A program made the position numbers and the translations under genes. From Geodermatophilus chilensis (GTDB taxonomy: Bacteria; Actinomycetota; Actinomycetes; Mycobacteriales; Geodermatophilaceae): 37,210 bases of DNA. The notes beneath the pieces were generated by a model. It was given only the letters and a program-made list of their open reading frames with translations. It made no database searches and was not told where the DNA came from. Where the stretch lies: NCBI RefSeq assembly GCF_002802985.1, contig NZ_NVPT01000029.1:1-37210 (forward strand), written 5' to 3'. How positions within the stretch are numbered: position 1 is the first letter of the stretch; each line of letters opens with the position of its first letter. This document shows, one piece after another, positions 1 to 7,401 of this stretch.

Positions 1-166
1 GCAGATGGCGCTGCGCTGGTGCGCCGCCGGGATGGTCGAGGCCGGCAAGCAATTCCGTCGCGTCAACGGCCACCTGCACCTGCCCAAGCTGCGCGCCGCG
101 CTCGACGCCGAGATCGCCGGAACTGTCGCCACCGCCGTGCAAGATGAGGAGGTCGTCGCAGCCTGA
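1..166 (+). pseudogene. Transposase C-terminal fragment, IS256-like
   Basis: An open frame enters from the left edge (codons from base 2) and stops at TGA 164-166, giving the last 54 residues of a protein. The segment around GMVEAGKQFRRVNGH, followed by LHLPKLRAAL, resembles from memory the C-terminal tail of actinobacterial IS256 (mutator) family transposases. The catalytic DDE residues would lie left of the window and cannot be seen, so whether the full gene is intact is unknown. It ends only 26 bases before the truncated end of an IS982 transposase on the other strand. The family assignment rests on this tail only and is moderate. Confidence 0.5.
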
Positions 167-191
167 CGCACAACGGGCCGCCACCGAAGTT

Positions 192-956
192 CTACGAAGC
201 TCGGGACAACCTCCCGAAGGTGACTTCGACGCGGTTGCGCCAGCAGGCGATCACTTTCTGCAGCCAGCTGGGCAGGCCGGCGCGCTGGGTCTTGGTGGGC
301 GGGGTGAGAACGGCGGTGCCGCGGGCAGCCTGCTCGGCGGCGAAAGGCCGCCCGGTGAAGCCCTTGTCGGCCAGCAGGTCGCGCGGCGGTGGTCCGATCT
401 GGAGCAGGTCGGCGCCGACCTCACGTTCGCTGACCGCGGCCGGCACGATGCTCCAGGCCCGAACCAGCCGGGTGCCCAGGTCGGTAAGGACTGCCAGCCG
501 GAAGCCGTAGAACCACTCGGCGTGCGCGGCGTCGCGGCCGAAGCGGGCGACCAGCCCGTTGGGGCCGACCCAGCCGTCCGGGCCGCGCACCCGGGAGGGG
601 TGTTTGACCGGCAGCGCGGTGGTGTCGACCTGTTGGCAGTCATCGACGTCCAGCCCGGCCGCCAGCGCCGCGCGCAGCTGCTCGAAGGCGGCCCACAGCC
701 AACGGATGCGCCGGTTGACCTCGGACTGGTGCGGCAGGCGTGGAAACAGCTGCGCCCAGTCGCGGGCCACCTCGGCCAGGAACCCGGCCTCGCTGCGCCG
801 GCCCAGCAGGTGGCGGACCAGCGAGATGGCGAGCAGCTCGGCGTCGCTGCAGGCCGGGGCCGGACCCGGCCGCGCCGGGATGTCGACCGCGCCGGTGATG
901 ATCGCGTCATCGACAAGCACGTAGACGTGGACGAACAGGTCCTCGGTGGGCAGCAT
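192..956 (-). pseudogene. IS982-family transposase, truncated at the C-terminus
   Basis: This encodes a DDE transposase for cut-and-paste movement of an IS982-type element. The start is set at ATG 954-956 (MLPTEDLFVHVYVLVDD), the usual IS982-type N-terminus; a TTG at 990-992 would add 12 residues. Conserved pieces are visible: VDTTALPV (first Asp), the LLADKGFTG block (second Asp) and RNRVEVTFG (the Glu). After that block intact members usually run on for a few tens of residues, but here the frame reads RLSRAS and stops. About 254 residues remain. The cut end faces the IS256-like fragment 25 bases away, so one insertion or deletion probably trimmed it. A 13-bp hairpin covers the translation start. 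It is probably inactive, though the catalytic triad itself is present. Confidence 0.8.
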
Positions 957-960
957 GATG

Positions 961-1016
961 GGCGCCTCTGCGGGGCGAACGGTCTTCGACAACCGCTTAC
1001 GTGCCGCAGAGGCGCC
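961..1016 (-). promoter_or_regulatory. 13-bp hairpin over the transposase start
   Basis: GGCGCCTCTGCGG (961-973) is perfectly complementary to bases 1004-1016, with a 30-base loop. On the transposase transcript the inner arm begins 5 bases upstream of ATG 956 and contains the AGAGGC that would serve as a ribosome binding site. Folding would therefore hide the start. Such hairpins are known in insertion sequences as guards against transposase made from read-through transcripts; applying that role here is inference. Confidence 0.5.
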
Positions 1017-1075
1017 TTCATGTCAAGCCATCAGTTGCCGCGAGCAACCCACATAAGGCGCCTAAGGGGGAGGGG

Positions 1076-1202
1076 TGAGACTGAGACTGTGCCGGGTCTG
1101 AGACAGGCTGAGACAGGGCTGAGACTCCGCTGAGACCGGCCGAGACAGGCTGAGACGAACCAAGATCAGTCTCACCGTGTCTCAGCCCGTCTCGGCGTCT
1201 CA
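1076..1202. repeat. Helically phased TGAGAC / GTCTCA hexamer array
   Basis: TGAGAC occurs at 1076, 1082, 1099, 1109, 1120, 1131 and 1151, with a CGAGAC variant at 1141. From 1099 to 1151 the starts are 10 or 11 bases apart, one helical turn. The inverted hexamer GTCTCA follows at 1169, 1179 and 1197, with a GTCTCG variant at 1189, again about 10 bases apart. The two halves form a rough dyad centred near 1162. The array lies between the IS982 remnant and the recombinase terminator, inside the presumed mobile element. Same-face repeats of this type are typical of sites loaded by a cooperative DNA-binding protein (iterons, partition sites, operators). The actual function is unknown. Confidence 0.85.
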
Positions 1203-1510
1203 GCCAAGCACGAGAAGGCCCCGCCTCCGCCGAGGGCTCCGCCGCCGGGTCGGCTCCAGGCGCCCACGAGGACGCCGGGCACTAGGACCACGAGAACGGC
1301 CAGGACGCCGCCGCCGGGGCCGCCGACGCCGTGCCAGCGGGCGCCGTCGTGGCGGTCGAGCTGGTCGCCGGTGGGCGGCCTCCGGCGGTGCCGTGCCGGG
1401 TGGGGCGAGGCCCTGGCCCTCCACGGCGACCAGGAGCCTCCGGGGGTACCTCGGTACCGGCCGGGCGCTCCTGGGCCGTCCTGGACGTCATGGTCACCCC
1501 GGAAACGACG
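1203..1510. other. Stretch without a convincing gene
   Basis: About 300 bases lie between the hexamer array and the recombinase terminator. Short open frames exist on both strands but are dominated by Arg, Pro and Gly and lack a good start or ribosome site. One minus-strand frame, ending at a TGA on 1172-1174, contains a hydrophobic run (GGVLAVLVVLVPGVLVGAW) that could be the membrane segment of a small, possibly frameshifted, protein, but no start codon precedes it. I do not call a gene. Confidence 0.4.
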
Positions 1511-1545
1511 GAGGCCCCGCCCTCCTTGTGGGAGAGCGGGGCCTC
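1511..1545 (-). terminator. Hairpin terminator downstream of the recombinase
   Basis: GAGGCCCCGC (1511-1520) pairs perfectly with GCGGGGCCTC (1536-1545) around a 15-base loop that itself contains CTCC/GGAG. It sits 17 bases past the recombinase stop codon in the direction of transcription. There is no long T run, which is common for actinobacterial terminators. Confidence 0.6.
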
Positions 1546-1561
1546 GGGGGCGTCGGTGGGC

Positions 1562-3046
1562 TCAGACGGCGGCCTCGGAGACGTCGTCAGGCGTCCAGGT
1601 GATCTCCACTCGGGACGTGTCCAGGTAGCGGCTCCGGGACTTGGTCGGGGAGACCAGGACGGCGGAGACCTCGGCCTCCAGCAGGACCCGGCGGGCCTCC
1701 TCGTCGGCGGCCTCGTAGACCTCTCCCCACTTCTCGCCGGTCTCCTCCACGACGTAGAAGACGGGCGCCGTGGCGGCCTCCCGCAGCTCGGCCCTCGTGG
1801 CCTTGAGGGCGGCCAGGCGCTCCAGGAGGGCGGGGACGTCGGCATCGTCGGCGGTCATGGCGGCCGTGGTCTCGGAGATGGCCCGCTCCACTTCGCGGAA
1901 GGAGACCCCGCGAGCCTCGGCCCCGGTGTCGGAGACGGGGACGGTCCGGGTCATCGGCCGGTCTCCGAGGACGGAGAGGGCGGTCTCTGAGACGTAGCGC
2001 TCCAGTTGCTCGGCGGAGATCCGAGGCGAGGGGCACGTCACGCCATTCCGGCGGCTCGGGCAGGAGTAGATGGGCCGCCCGGCGGTGGCCTGGACGTAGA
2101 GCTTGGAGCCGCAGCAGGCGCACCGGACGAGGCCGGAGAGGAGGCGGGCCTGCCGGACCCTCTTCTCCCGAGGCTCCCCGTCCGGCTCCAGGAGGTCCCG
2201 GAGCTGGGCCAGCTCGGCGCTGGAGACGATTGGGTCCCAGACGGTGGCCGGGAGGCCGGTCTCGTCCCGGATCACCTCTCCCCGGTGGACGACCCTCCCG
2301 GCGATGTGGTCCGAGGTGAGGAGGCGGCGGAGGGACTGGACCCTCCAGACGCCACGGTCGGCGCCGTCGGTGTCCCGTCCAGCTCGGGCCAGGCGGCGCC
2401 ACTCCGAGCGAGGGGCGGGGACGCCCCGGTCGTTGAGGAGCCGGGCGACCCGGCCGAGGGAGTGGCCCTCGGTGACCATGCGGGCGGCCTCGCGGACGAC
2501 GGCGGCCTCCTCCCCATCCAGGACGAGGATGCGGCCGGGGCCGTCGGGGGCAGGCGCCGGGCGGTAGCCGTAGCCGACCGTTCCACCGGCAAAGCGGCCG
2601 TCACGCCGGAGCTTGTCGATGGAGCCAGCGACCCTGGCCCGGATGGCGTCGGCCTCGATCTCGGCGAAGACGGCGATGAGGGCCACCATGGCCTTGCCGA
2701 TGGGCGTCGTGAGGTCGATGGCCTCGGTAGCCGAGGCGACGGCGCAGCCCTTGTCGGTCCACTCCTTGAGGAGGGTGAGGGTGTCCAGCACCGAGCGGGC
2801 CAGCCGGTCCAGCCTCCAGACGATGACGACGTCCACCTCTCCCCGCTCCACGGCCTCGCGGAGGCGGCCGAGGCCGGGGCGGTCAAGGCCGGTCTTCGTG
2901 GCAGAGACGTCAATGTCCTCGTAGGGCTTGCCGACGATGGTCCAGCCACGAGCCTCGGCATAGGCGGTGCAGAGTTCGCGCTGGCGGGCGGGGGACGTCG
3001 TGGTCTCGGTCTCCTCGGAGAGCCGGACGTAGATGGCGGCACGCAT
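1562..3046 (-). CDS. Large serine recombinase (site-specific integrase)
   Basis: The protein has about 494 residues and the layout of large serine integrases. An N-terminal resolvase domain (about 1-150) begins MRAAIYVRLSEE with the nucleophilic serine in YVRLS and the active-site RLDRLARS block. A recombinase domain follows (about 150-280), then a zinc ribbon with CACCGSKLYV and a distal CPSRRNGVTC pair, then a helical, coiled-coil-prone C-terminus. ATG 3044-3046 is chosen because it gives the family N-terminus; the frame extends to an ATG at 3076, but that lies in the sequence of the interrupted neighbour gene. The start is about 25 bases from the break in the aldo/keto reductase gene, as expected for an integrase beside its att site. 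It appears intact. Its Arg codons (frequent AGG and CGG) look slightly different from the flanking chromosome. Confidence 0.93.
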   Translation of the reverse strand: MRAAIYVRLSEETETTTSPARQRELCTAYAEARGWTIVGKPYEDIDVSATKTGLDRPGLGRLREAVERGEVDVVIVWRLDRLARSVLDTLTLLKEWTDKGCAVASATEAIDLTTPIGKAMVALIAVFAEIEADAIRARVAGSIDKLRRDGRFAGGTVGYGYRPAPAPDGPGRILVLDGEEAAVVREAARMVTEGHSLGRVARLLNDRGVPAPRSEWRRLARAGRDTDGADRGVWRVQSLRRLLTSDHIAGRVVHRGEVIRDETGLPATVWDPIVSSAELAQLRDLLEPDGEPREKRVRQARLLSGLVRCACCGSKLYVQATAGRPIYSCPSRRNGVTCPSPRISAEQLERYVSETALSVLGDRPMTRTVPVSDTGAEARGVSFREVERAISETTAAMTADDADVPALLERLAALKATRAELREAATAPVFYVVEETGEKWGEVYEAADEEARRVLLEAEVSAVLVSPTKSRSRYLDTSRVEITWTPDDVSEAAV

Positions 3047-3061
3047 GGGAGCCACTCTAAT

Positions 3062-3090
3062 GCGACTAGGTTCCATACGGCCCGCCCTAC
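3062..3090. other. Putative att junction of the integrated element
   Basis: Left of about 3070 the sequence belongs to the recombinase leader and contains an in-frame TAG (3067-3069) relative to the reductase. From about 3073 rightward it reads as the conserved reductase motif YGPPYGSAE. The homology switch therefore lies in roughly 3068-3080. Large serine recombinases leave only a very short shared core, so the exact crossover cannot be fixed without the other end or an empty site. Confidence 0.6.
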
Positions 3091-3912
3091 GGCAGCGCCG
3101 AGACCAACTTCGGCCGGCACCTCACCGACGACTTCCGCCCCTACCGCGACGAGCTGGTGATCTCGACCAAGGCCGGCTACGACATGTGGCCCGGCCCGTA
3201 CGGCCAGGGCGGCGGCGGGCGCAAGTACGTGCTGTCCAGCCTCGACCAGTCGCTGGGCCGGATGGGCCTGGAGTACGTCGACGTCTTCTACTCCCACCGG
3301 CCGGACCCGACCACGCCGCTCGAGGAGACGATGGGCGCGCTGCACAGCGCCGTCCGGGCCGGCAAGGCCCTCTACGTCGGCATCTCGTCGTACTCGCCCG
3401 AGGACACCGCCAAGGCCGCGGAGATCCTCGCCGACCTCGGGACGCCGCTGCTGATCCACCAGCCGTCGTACTCGATGCTCAACCGCTGGATCGAGACCGA
3501 AGGCCTGCTCGACACCCTCGAGGACGTCGGCGCCGGCTGCATCGCCTTCTCCCCGCTCGCGCAGGGGATGCTCACCGGCAAGTACCTGGACGGCGTCCCG
3601 GAGGGCTCGCGCGCCAGCCAGGGCAAGTCGCTGTCGACCGACCTGCTCACCGAGGAGGCGCTCGGCCACGTCCGCGCCCTCGACGACATCGCGCAGCAGC
3701 GCGGGCAGAGCCTGGCGCAGATGGCGCTGGCCTGGGCGCTGCGCGACCCGCGGGTGACGTCCGTGCTCATCGGCGCGAGCAGCGTCGGCCAGCTGGAGCA
3801 GAACGTCGGCGCGCTCCAGCGGCTCGACTTCACCGACGACGAGCTCGCCGCGATCGACCAGCACGCCGTCGACTCGGGCATCGACCTGTGGGAGGCGCCC
3901 CGGACGGCCTGA
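3070..3912 (+). pseudogene. Aldo/keto reductase (YghZ/Gpr type), 5'-truncated by integration
   Basis: This is the C-terminal ~280 residues of an NADPH-dependent aldo/keto reductase closely resembling E. coli YghZ (L-glyceraldehyde 3-phosphate reductase). Recognisable blocks are YGPPYGSAETNFGRHL, ISTKAGYDMWPGPYG, YVDVFYSHRPDP, IHQPSYSMLNRW, GCIAFSPLAQGMLTGKYL and SVLIGASSVGQLEQNV. The catalytic Tyr, Lys and His positions are present. The first ~65 residues, including the strand with the catalytic Asp, are missing, and an in-frame stop lies just upstream. A GTG at 3157 could start a 251-residue remnant, but the barrel would be incomplete. The break coincides with the recombinase gene, so the gene was probably the integration target, with its 5' part at the far end of the element outside the window. 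The stop is one base from the convergent SRPBCC gene. Confidence 0.88.
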
Positions 3913-3913
3913 C

Positions 3914-4387
3914 TCAGGTTCCGCGTTCGACCAGCGCCGCCAGCCGGTCCAGCGCCGTCCGCCAGCCGAGCTCGTTGTCCGCGGGGGCGACGGCGTCGGG
4001 CACCCCGTCGTGGACGGCGGTCAGCTCGGTGCCGCCGCCCGGAGCGTCGTCCAGGCTGATCGTGCTGGTCATCTCGCCCCGCAGCGCGGGGTCGGCGGTC
4101 TCGAACACGTCGACCTCGACGACCAGCTCGTCGGGGACCAGACGGACGAAGCGGCCGCGGTAGGTGTCGGTGTGCGCGGTCGTCTTGCCCCGCGGCGCGG
4201 GCTCGTCGTACGTGAGCGAGACGCGCAGCGTGCCGCCCTCGCGGGCGTCGAACTCGTGCACCTGACAGGTCATGCCCTCGGGCACCTTCCACCGGGCGAC
4301 GGCGCCGGGGTCGAGCAGCGCCCGGTAGACGGCGGCGCGCGGTGCGTCGACGTGCCGGCTCACCCGGGTGGTGGTCACGGCGACCAT
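3914..4387 (-). CDS. SRPBCC / AHSA1-type protein
   Basis: The 157-residue protein starts MVAVTTTRVSRHVDAP at ATG 4385-4387. The pattern of an N-terminal strand with RHVDAPRAAVYRALLDP, ARWKVPEGMTCQVHEFDAREGG in the middle, and a final helix NELGWRTALDRLAALVE is that of the START-like AHSA1 (activator of Hsp90 ATPase homologue) superfamily. These are helix-grip folds that bind hydrophobic ligands; the ligand cannot be read from sequence. It is convergent with the reductase fragment, with stops one base apart. Upstream it faces the coiled-coil gene divergently across 36 bases, so the promoters must overlap. Confidence 0.85.
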   Translation of the reverse strand: MVAVTTTRVSRHVDAPRAAVYRALLDPGAVARWKVPEGMTCQVHEFDAREGGTLRVSLTYDEPAPRGKTTAHTDTYRGRFVRLVPDELVVEVDVFETADPALRGEMTSTISLDDAPGGGTELTAVHDGVPDAVAPADNELGWRTALDRLAALVERGT

Positions 4388-4423
4388 CGTGCCCGTGCGG
4401 CGTCGCGTGGCAGGGTCGGCGGG

Positions 4424-5380
4424 GTGGATCTCGACGAGGTGGCCGACGAGCTGTACGCGGTGCCGCCCGACGAGTTCGTCGCGGTGCGCAAGCAGCGCCA
4501 GGACGACGCCCGTGCGGCGGGGGACCGGACCCTCGCCCGTGAGATCGGCGGGCTGCCCAAGCCGACCGCTGCCGCGTGGGTGTGCAACCTGCTGGTGCGT
4601 GAGCAGCGCGCGGAGATCGAGGGGCTGGTCGAGCTCGGCGACCTGCTCCGTCAGGCCCAGGAGAGCCTGGCCGGCGACCAGCTGCGGGCGCTGGACCGGC
4701 AGCGCTCCCAGCTGCTGACCGCGCTCACCCGCCAGGCGGTGGCGCTGGCCCGGGAGCAGGGCGTACGGGTGGGCGGCACCGTGGAGACCCAGGTCGCGGA
4801 CACCCTGCGCGCGGCGATGGCCGACCCGGAGGCCGGTGCGGCGCTGCTGTCGGGCCGGCTCACCGGCGCGATGTCCTACAGCGGCCTGGGGACGACGGGC
4901 AGCCGGCCGGTGCTGCGGCTGGTGCCCCCGCGGCCCGAGCGGGAGGAGACCGGCCGGTCGCGTTCCGGCACCGCGGCCACCCGCCGGCGCCGCGACGAGG
5001 ACGACCGGCGGGCCGTCGAGGAGGAGGCCCGCCGGCGCGAGGAGGAGGCCCGGCGGGCGGCCGAGGAACGCCGGCGGCGCGCGCTCGAGGAGGCGCGGGC
5101 CGCGGCGGAGGAGGCGACCGCGCTGGCCGCGGAGGCGGTCGCCGCGGCCGAGGAGGAACGGCACCGCGTCGACGACCTCGACGCCCGCCGGGCCGACCTG
5201 CAGGCCCGGGTCGAGGAGCTGACCGACGAGCTGGCCCGCACCGAGGAGGAGGCCGCGCGGACCGCCGAGGAGCTCAGGCGGGCCGAGCGGCACCGGCGCA
5301 CCGCCGATCGGCACGCCACCGAGGCGACCGCCGCCCGCGACCGCGCGCTGGCCGCGCTGCGGGCGCTCGAGGAGGGCTGA
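4424..5380 (+). CDS. Coiled-coil protein of unknown function
   Basis: The start is GTG 4424 (VDLDEVADELYAVPPDEF), with CAGGGT at 4411-4416 as a possible -10, so a leaderless transcript is likely. The 318 residues form two parts. An N-terminal ~170-residue helical domain contains FVAVRKQRQDDARAAGDRTL and GLPKPTAAAWVCNLLV. A C-terminal half (about 180-318) is very rich in Glu, Arg and Ala with heptad character, predicting a long coiled coil. There is no signal peptide or membrane segment. Similar proteins occur in other actinobacteria as hypothetical proteins; I do not know the function. The basic helical N-terminus would allow nucleic-acid binding, but that is speculative. Confidence 0.8.
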   Translation: MDLDEVADELYAVPPDEFVAVRKQRQDDARAAGDRTLAREIGGLPKPTAAAWVCNLLVREQRAEIEGLVELGDLLRQAQESLAGDQLRALDRQRSQLLTALTRQAVALAREQGVRVGGTVETQVADTLRAAMADPEAGAALLSGRLTGAMSYSGLGTTGSRPVLRLVPPRPEREETGRSRSGTAATRRRRDEDDRRAVEEEARRREEEARRAAEERRRRALEEARAAAEEATALAAEAVAAAEEERHRVDDLDARRADLQARVEELTDELARTEEEAARTAEELRRAERHRRTADRHATEATAARDRALAALRALEEG

Positions 5381-5454
5381 GCCCGGGGCCACCGCCGGTG
5401 GTCATCGACGAGTGGCTGCTCGACACGCCGGGGGCGGTAGCCACCCGCCGATGG

Positions 5455-6642
5455 TCACGCCGGCTGGGCGGTGGGGGGACGACGTCGCGCGGGGTGCAAC
5501 AGCCCGATGGTCGCAGCGAGTGGTGCACACGCGACGAAGACCGTGGCAAGGCCGGCCTCCCCGGCGACGAGGCCGGCCAGGGGCGGGCCGATGACGAGCC
5601 CGAGGGCCATGGCCAGCATGGCGGTGACGATCCCGGTGGCGGGGGCTCGCGGGACGAGGGCGTTGCTCCAGATCAGGAGCAGCCCGATGATCGCGATGAA
5701 GCTCGCGCCGTAGAGGACCGCCGAGACCAGGACGAGACCCGGTGCCGCGGCCAGGAGCAGGCAGGACGCGGCGAGAGTCGACGCCGTGGCCGCCAGCAGG
5801 TGGCGGAGCGAGGTCGTGGCCAGCAGCGCCCCGACGAGTCCCCCCGCGACACCGCTGACCCCGACCAGCGTCTGGAAGACCCCACCGCTGATCTCTCCCA
5901 GCGGCGCCTGAGCGGTGGCGACCTCCACGCCGAAGGTCGCGTAGCTGCCAGCGACGAGACCGGCGAGGAAGGTCGCGGACAGCAGCCGCCCACCCTGCTC
6001 CCGTGCCACCGCCACCAGGCTCCCGGCACCGATGGGGCCGTCGGTGTGGTCGGCCCGGTGGGGCAGGGTGCGTACTGCCCAGATCGTGACCAGGAGGGCC
6101 ATGGCGGCGAAGGCCGACCACGCCACCCGCCAGGATCCCGTGGCGAGCAGGCTCACCGGCCCGGCCACGGCGACGCCGTAGGCGGTACCCGAGTTGATGA
6201 CTCCGTGACCGCGTGCCCGGCGGTCTGCGGCCAGGTGCTCCTCGACCGCCGCCACGTAAGGGGGCCACACCAGCGCTGGGCTGGCGCCGGCGACGACGAC
6301 ACCGACTCCCAGGGTGAGCGGGCCGGTCGCCGCGGCGCACACCAGCATCCCCACGACAGCGGCCGTGCCACCGACCGTCACGGTGACTCGCGGCCCCAAC
6401 CGGGACAGCAGGGAAGGGCAGGCCAGACACGCGGTCAGATAGCTGCCGTAACCGGCGCCGCCGATGGCGCCCAACTGGCCCAACGACAGCTCCAGGGAGG
6501 TCCGCATCTGCGGCAGCAGGAGTCCGTAGCCGTAGCGGGCGAGTCCGAAGGCGACCGCCACGACGGCCAGCCCCGACCCGATCAGCGCCCACGGGCGGAC
6601 CAGATCGGCATTCGGGCTGGTCCCAGCTCGGGCGCCCCTCAC
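5455..6642 (-). CDS. MFS transporter (YbfB/YjiJ-like)
   Basis: This is an integral membrane transporter of about 395 residues with some 12 hydrophobic segments, beginning at WALIGSGLAVVAVAFGLARYGYGLLLP. That opening, with FGLARYGYG and LGQLGAIGGAGYGSYL, is typical of the YbfB/YjiJ-like branch of the major facilitator superfamily. GTG 6640-6642 is chosen because it overlaps the stop of the upstream marR gene in a GTGA arrangement, implying coupled translation; the frame also extends to an ATG at 6702 inside marR. Pairing with a MarR regulator suggests an efflux pump induced by a small ligand. The substrate is not evident. Confidence 0.85.
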   Translation of the reverse strand: MRGARAGTSPNADLVRPWALIGSGLAVVAVAFGLARYGYGLLLPQMRTSLELSLGQLGAIGGAGYGSYLTACLACPSLLSRLGPRVTVTVGGTAAVVGMLVCAAATGPLTLGVGVVVAGASPALVWPPYVAAVEEHLAADRRARGHGVINSGTAYGVAVAGPVSLLATGSWRVAWSAFAAMALLVTIWAVRTLPHRADHTDGPIGAGSLVAVAREQGGRLLSATFLAGLVAGSYATFGVEVATAQAPLGEISGGVFQTLVGVSGVAGGLVGALLATTSLRHLLAATASTLAASCLLLAAAPGLVLVSAVLYGASFIAIIGLLLIWSNALVPRAPATGIVTAMLAMALGLVIGPPLAGLVAGEAGLATVFVACAPLAATIGLLHPARRRPPTAQPA

Positions 6643-7163
6643 GCCGGTCCGCCGTCGTCCGGCGGCCAGCGGTCCAACGGGCATCCCGGCGCCTGCCGGC
6701 ACGCGGTCACGTCACACAGTCGGCAGGTGCGCAGCACCTCCTTCCGACTGCTCGGCAGTGCGGTCACCAGGTCAGGGAGCAGCTGCTCCAGCGCCGAGCG
6801 CTGGTCCTCGCCGAGGGCCTCCACCACCTGCCGTACCGCTTCCTCGCGGGCGTCCAGTACTCGCCGAGCTGTCTCCGTCCCCATCTCGGTCAGGCGCAGC
6901 AGGACGGTGCGCCGATCGGTGGGGCTCGGCGCGCGGGTGACCACGCCCAGGGCCGCGAGGCGGTCGGCCAAGCGGACCCCGCCGGAGCCGCCCACCCCCA
7001 CGACTGCGGCCAGGTCGGACACGGAGGTGTCGGGATGCCGGCTCAGGTGCACGAGGACGGCCGCCGCAGCACCACCCGCACCGCATGCCGCCTCGGTGGC
7101 CGCGGCCACCCGGTCGGCGACCGCCAGCGCCAAGGTGCCGAGCAGGTTCGTCACCCTGTCCAT
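6639..7163 (-). CDS. MarR-family regulator with C-terminal cysteine cluster
   Basis: The 174-residue protein carries a winged helix-turn-helix at about residues 30-110. VSDLAAVVGVGGSGGVRLADRLAALGVVTR is the recognition region and RRTVLLRLTEMG the wing. The last 35 residues hold CRLCDVTACRQAPGC, a CX2CX4CX5C cluster that could bind metal or act as a redox switch; standard MarR proteins lack this. The gene heads a two-gene operon with the MFS transporter (GTGA overlap). A perfect 17-bp palindrome begins 12 bases upstream of its start, so it probably represses itself and the transporter until its ligand or an oxidant arrives. Confidence 0.88.
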   Translation of the reverse strand: MDRVTNLLGTLALAVADRVAAATEAACGAGGAAAAVLVHLSRHPDTSVSDLAAVVGVGGSGGVRLADRLAALGVVTRAPSPTDRRTVLLRLTEMGTETARRVLDAREEAVRQVVEALGEDQRSALEQLLPDLVTALPSSRKEVLRTCRLCDVTACRQAPGCPLDRWPPDDGGPA

Positions 7164-7174
7164 GACGGCATCCT

Positions 7175-7191
7175 ATGACTGAGTCAGTCAT
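7175..7191. promoter_or_regulatory. 17-bp perfect palindrome, probable MarR operator
   Basis: ATGACTGAGTCAGTCAT has 8-base arms around one central base and lies 12 bases upstream of the marR start. Size and symmetry match MarR-family operators, and the AT-richer content stands out from its surroundings. That the adjacent MarR binds it is inference from position. Confidence 0.7.
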
Positions 7192-7199
7192 CTTTTCTC

Positions 7200-7382
7200 C
7201 GCGGTGACGACGAGGTGCCGGGTCGACCGCGTGTCCTGCGTGGCGGGGACGAGGTCACCGCGCAGCTGCGCATCCTGCTGGTCCACCCGGATGCGCGCGG
7301 CCACGCGTCGGGTGCCTGACTGACGGCGGCCAGCTCTACGAGCTCGACCTGCACCCGGCCATCTGGCGCCGGGCGTCTCCTG
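7200..7382 (+). pseudogene. GNAT acetyltransferase remnants
   Basis: One frame (7200-7319) reads RGGDEVTAQLRILLVHPDARGHASGA and then stops. This resembles the acetyl-CoA binding motif A of GNAT proteins (usually LRxLLVxPxARGxGxG). A second piece in another frame just after it (about 7322-7370) reads GGQLYELDLHPAIWRR, again similar to a GNAT motif A. Neither has a start or the rest of the fold. The lengths are too short for a firm call; they look like decayed pieces between the marR operator and dinB. Confidence 0.35.
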
Positions 7383-7401
7383 GCAGCTGGGGCTCGGGTG
7401 G

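Noticed and set aside
144-1133. 329-residue plus-strand frame over the IS982 gene
   Set aside because: It is antisense to a clear transposase with DDE motifs; composition is Gly/Gln/Arg-rich with no domain.
1076-1202. CRISPR or simple microsatellite
   Set aside because: Units are six bases with variable sequence between and an inverted half; spacing, not sequence, is the regular part.
1203-1500. Minus-strand small membrane protein (GGVLAVLVVLVPGVLVGAW run)
   Set aside because: No start codon in that frame, flanking sequence is Pro/Arg-rich and changes frame; kept only as a remark.
2006-3160. 384-residue plus-strand frame over the recombinase
   Set aside because: Shadow of the serine recombinase on the other strand; no motif of its own.
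4388-5392. Long N-terminal extension of the SRPBCC frame
   Set aside because: The extension is antisense to the coiled-coil gene and low in complexity; the family domain starts at ATG 4387.
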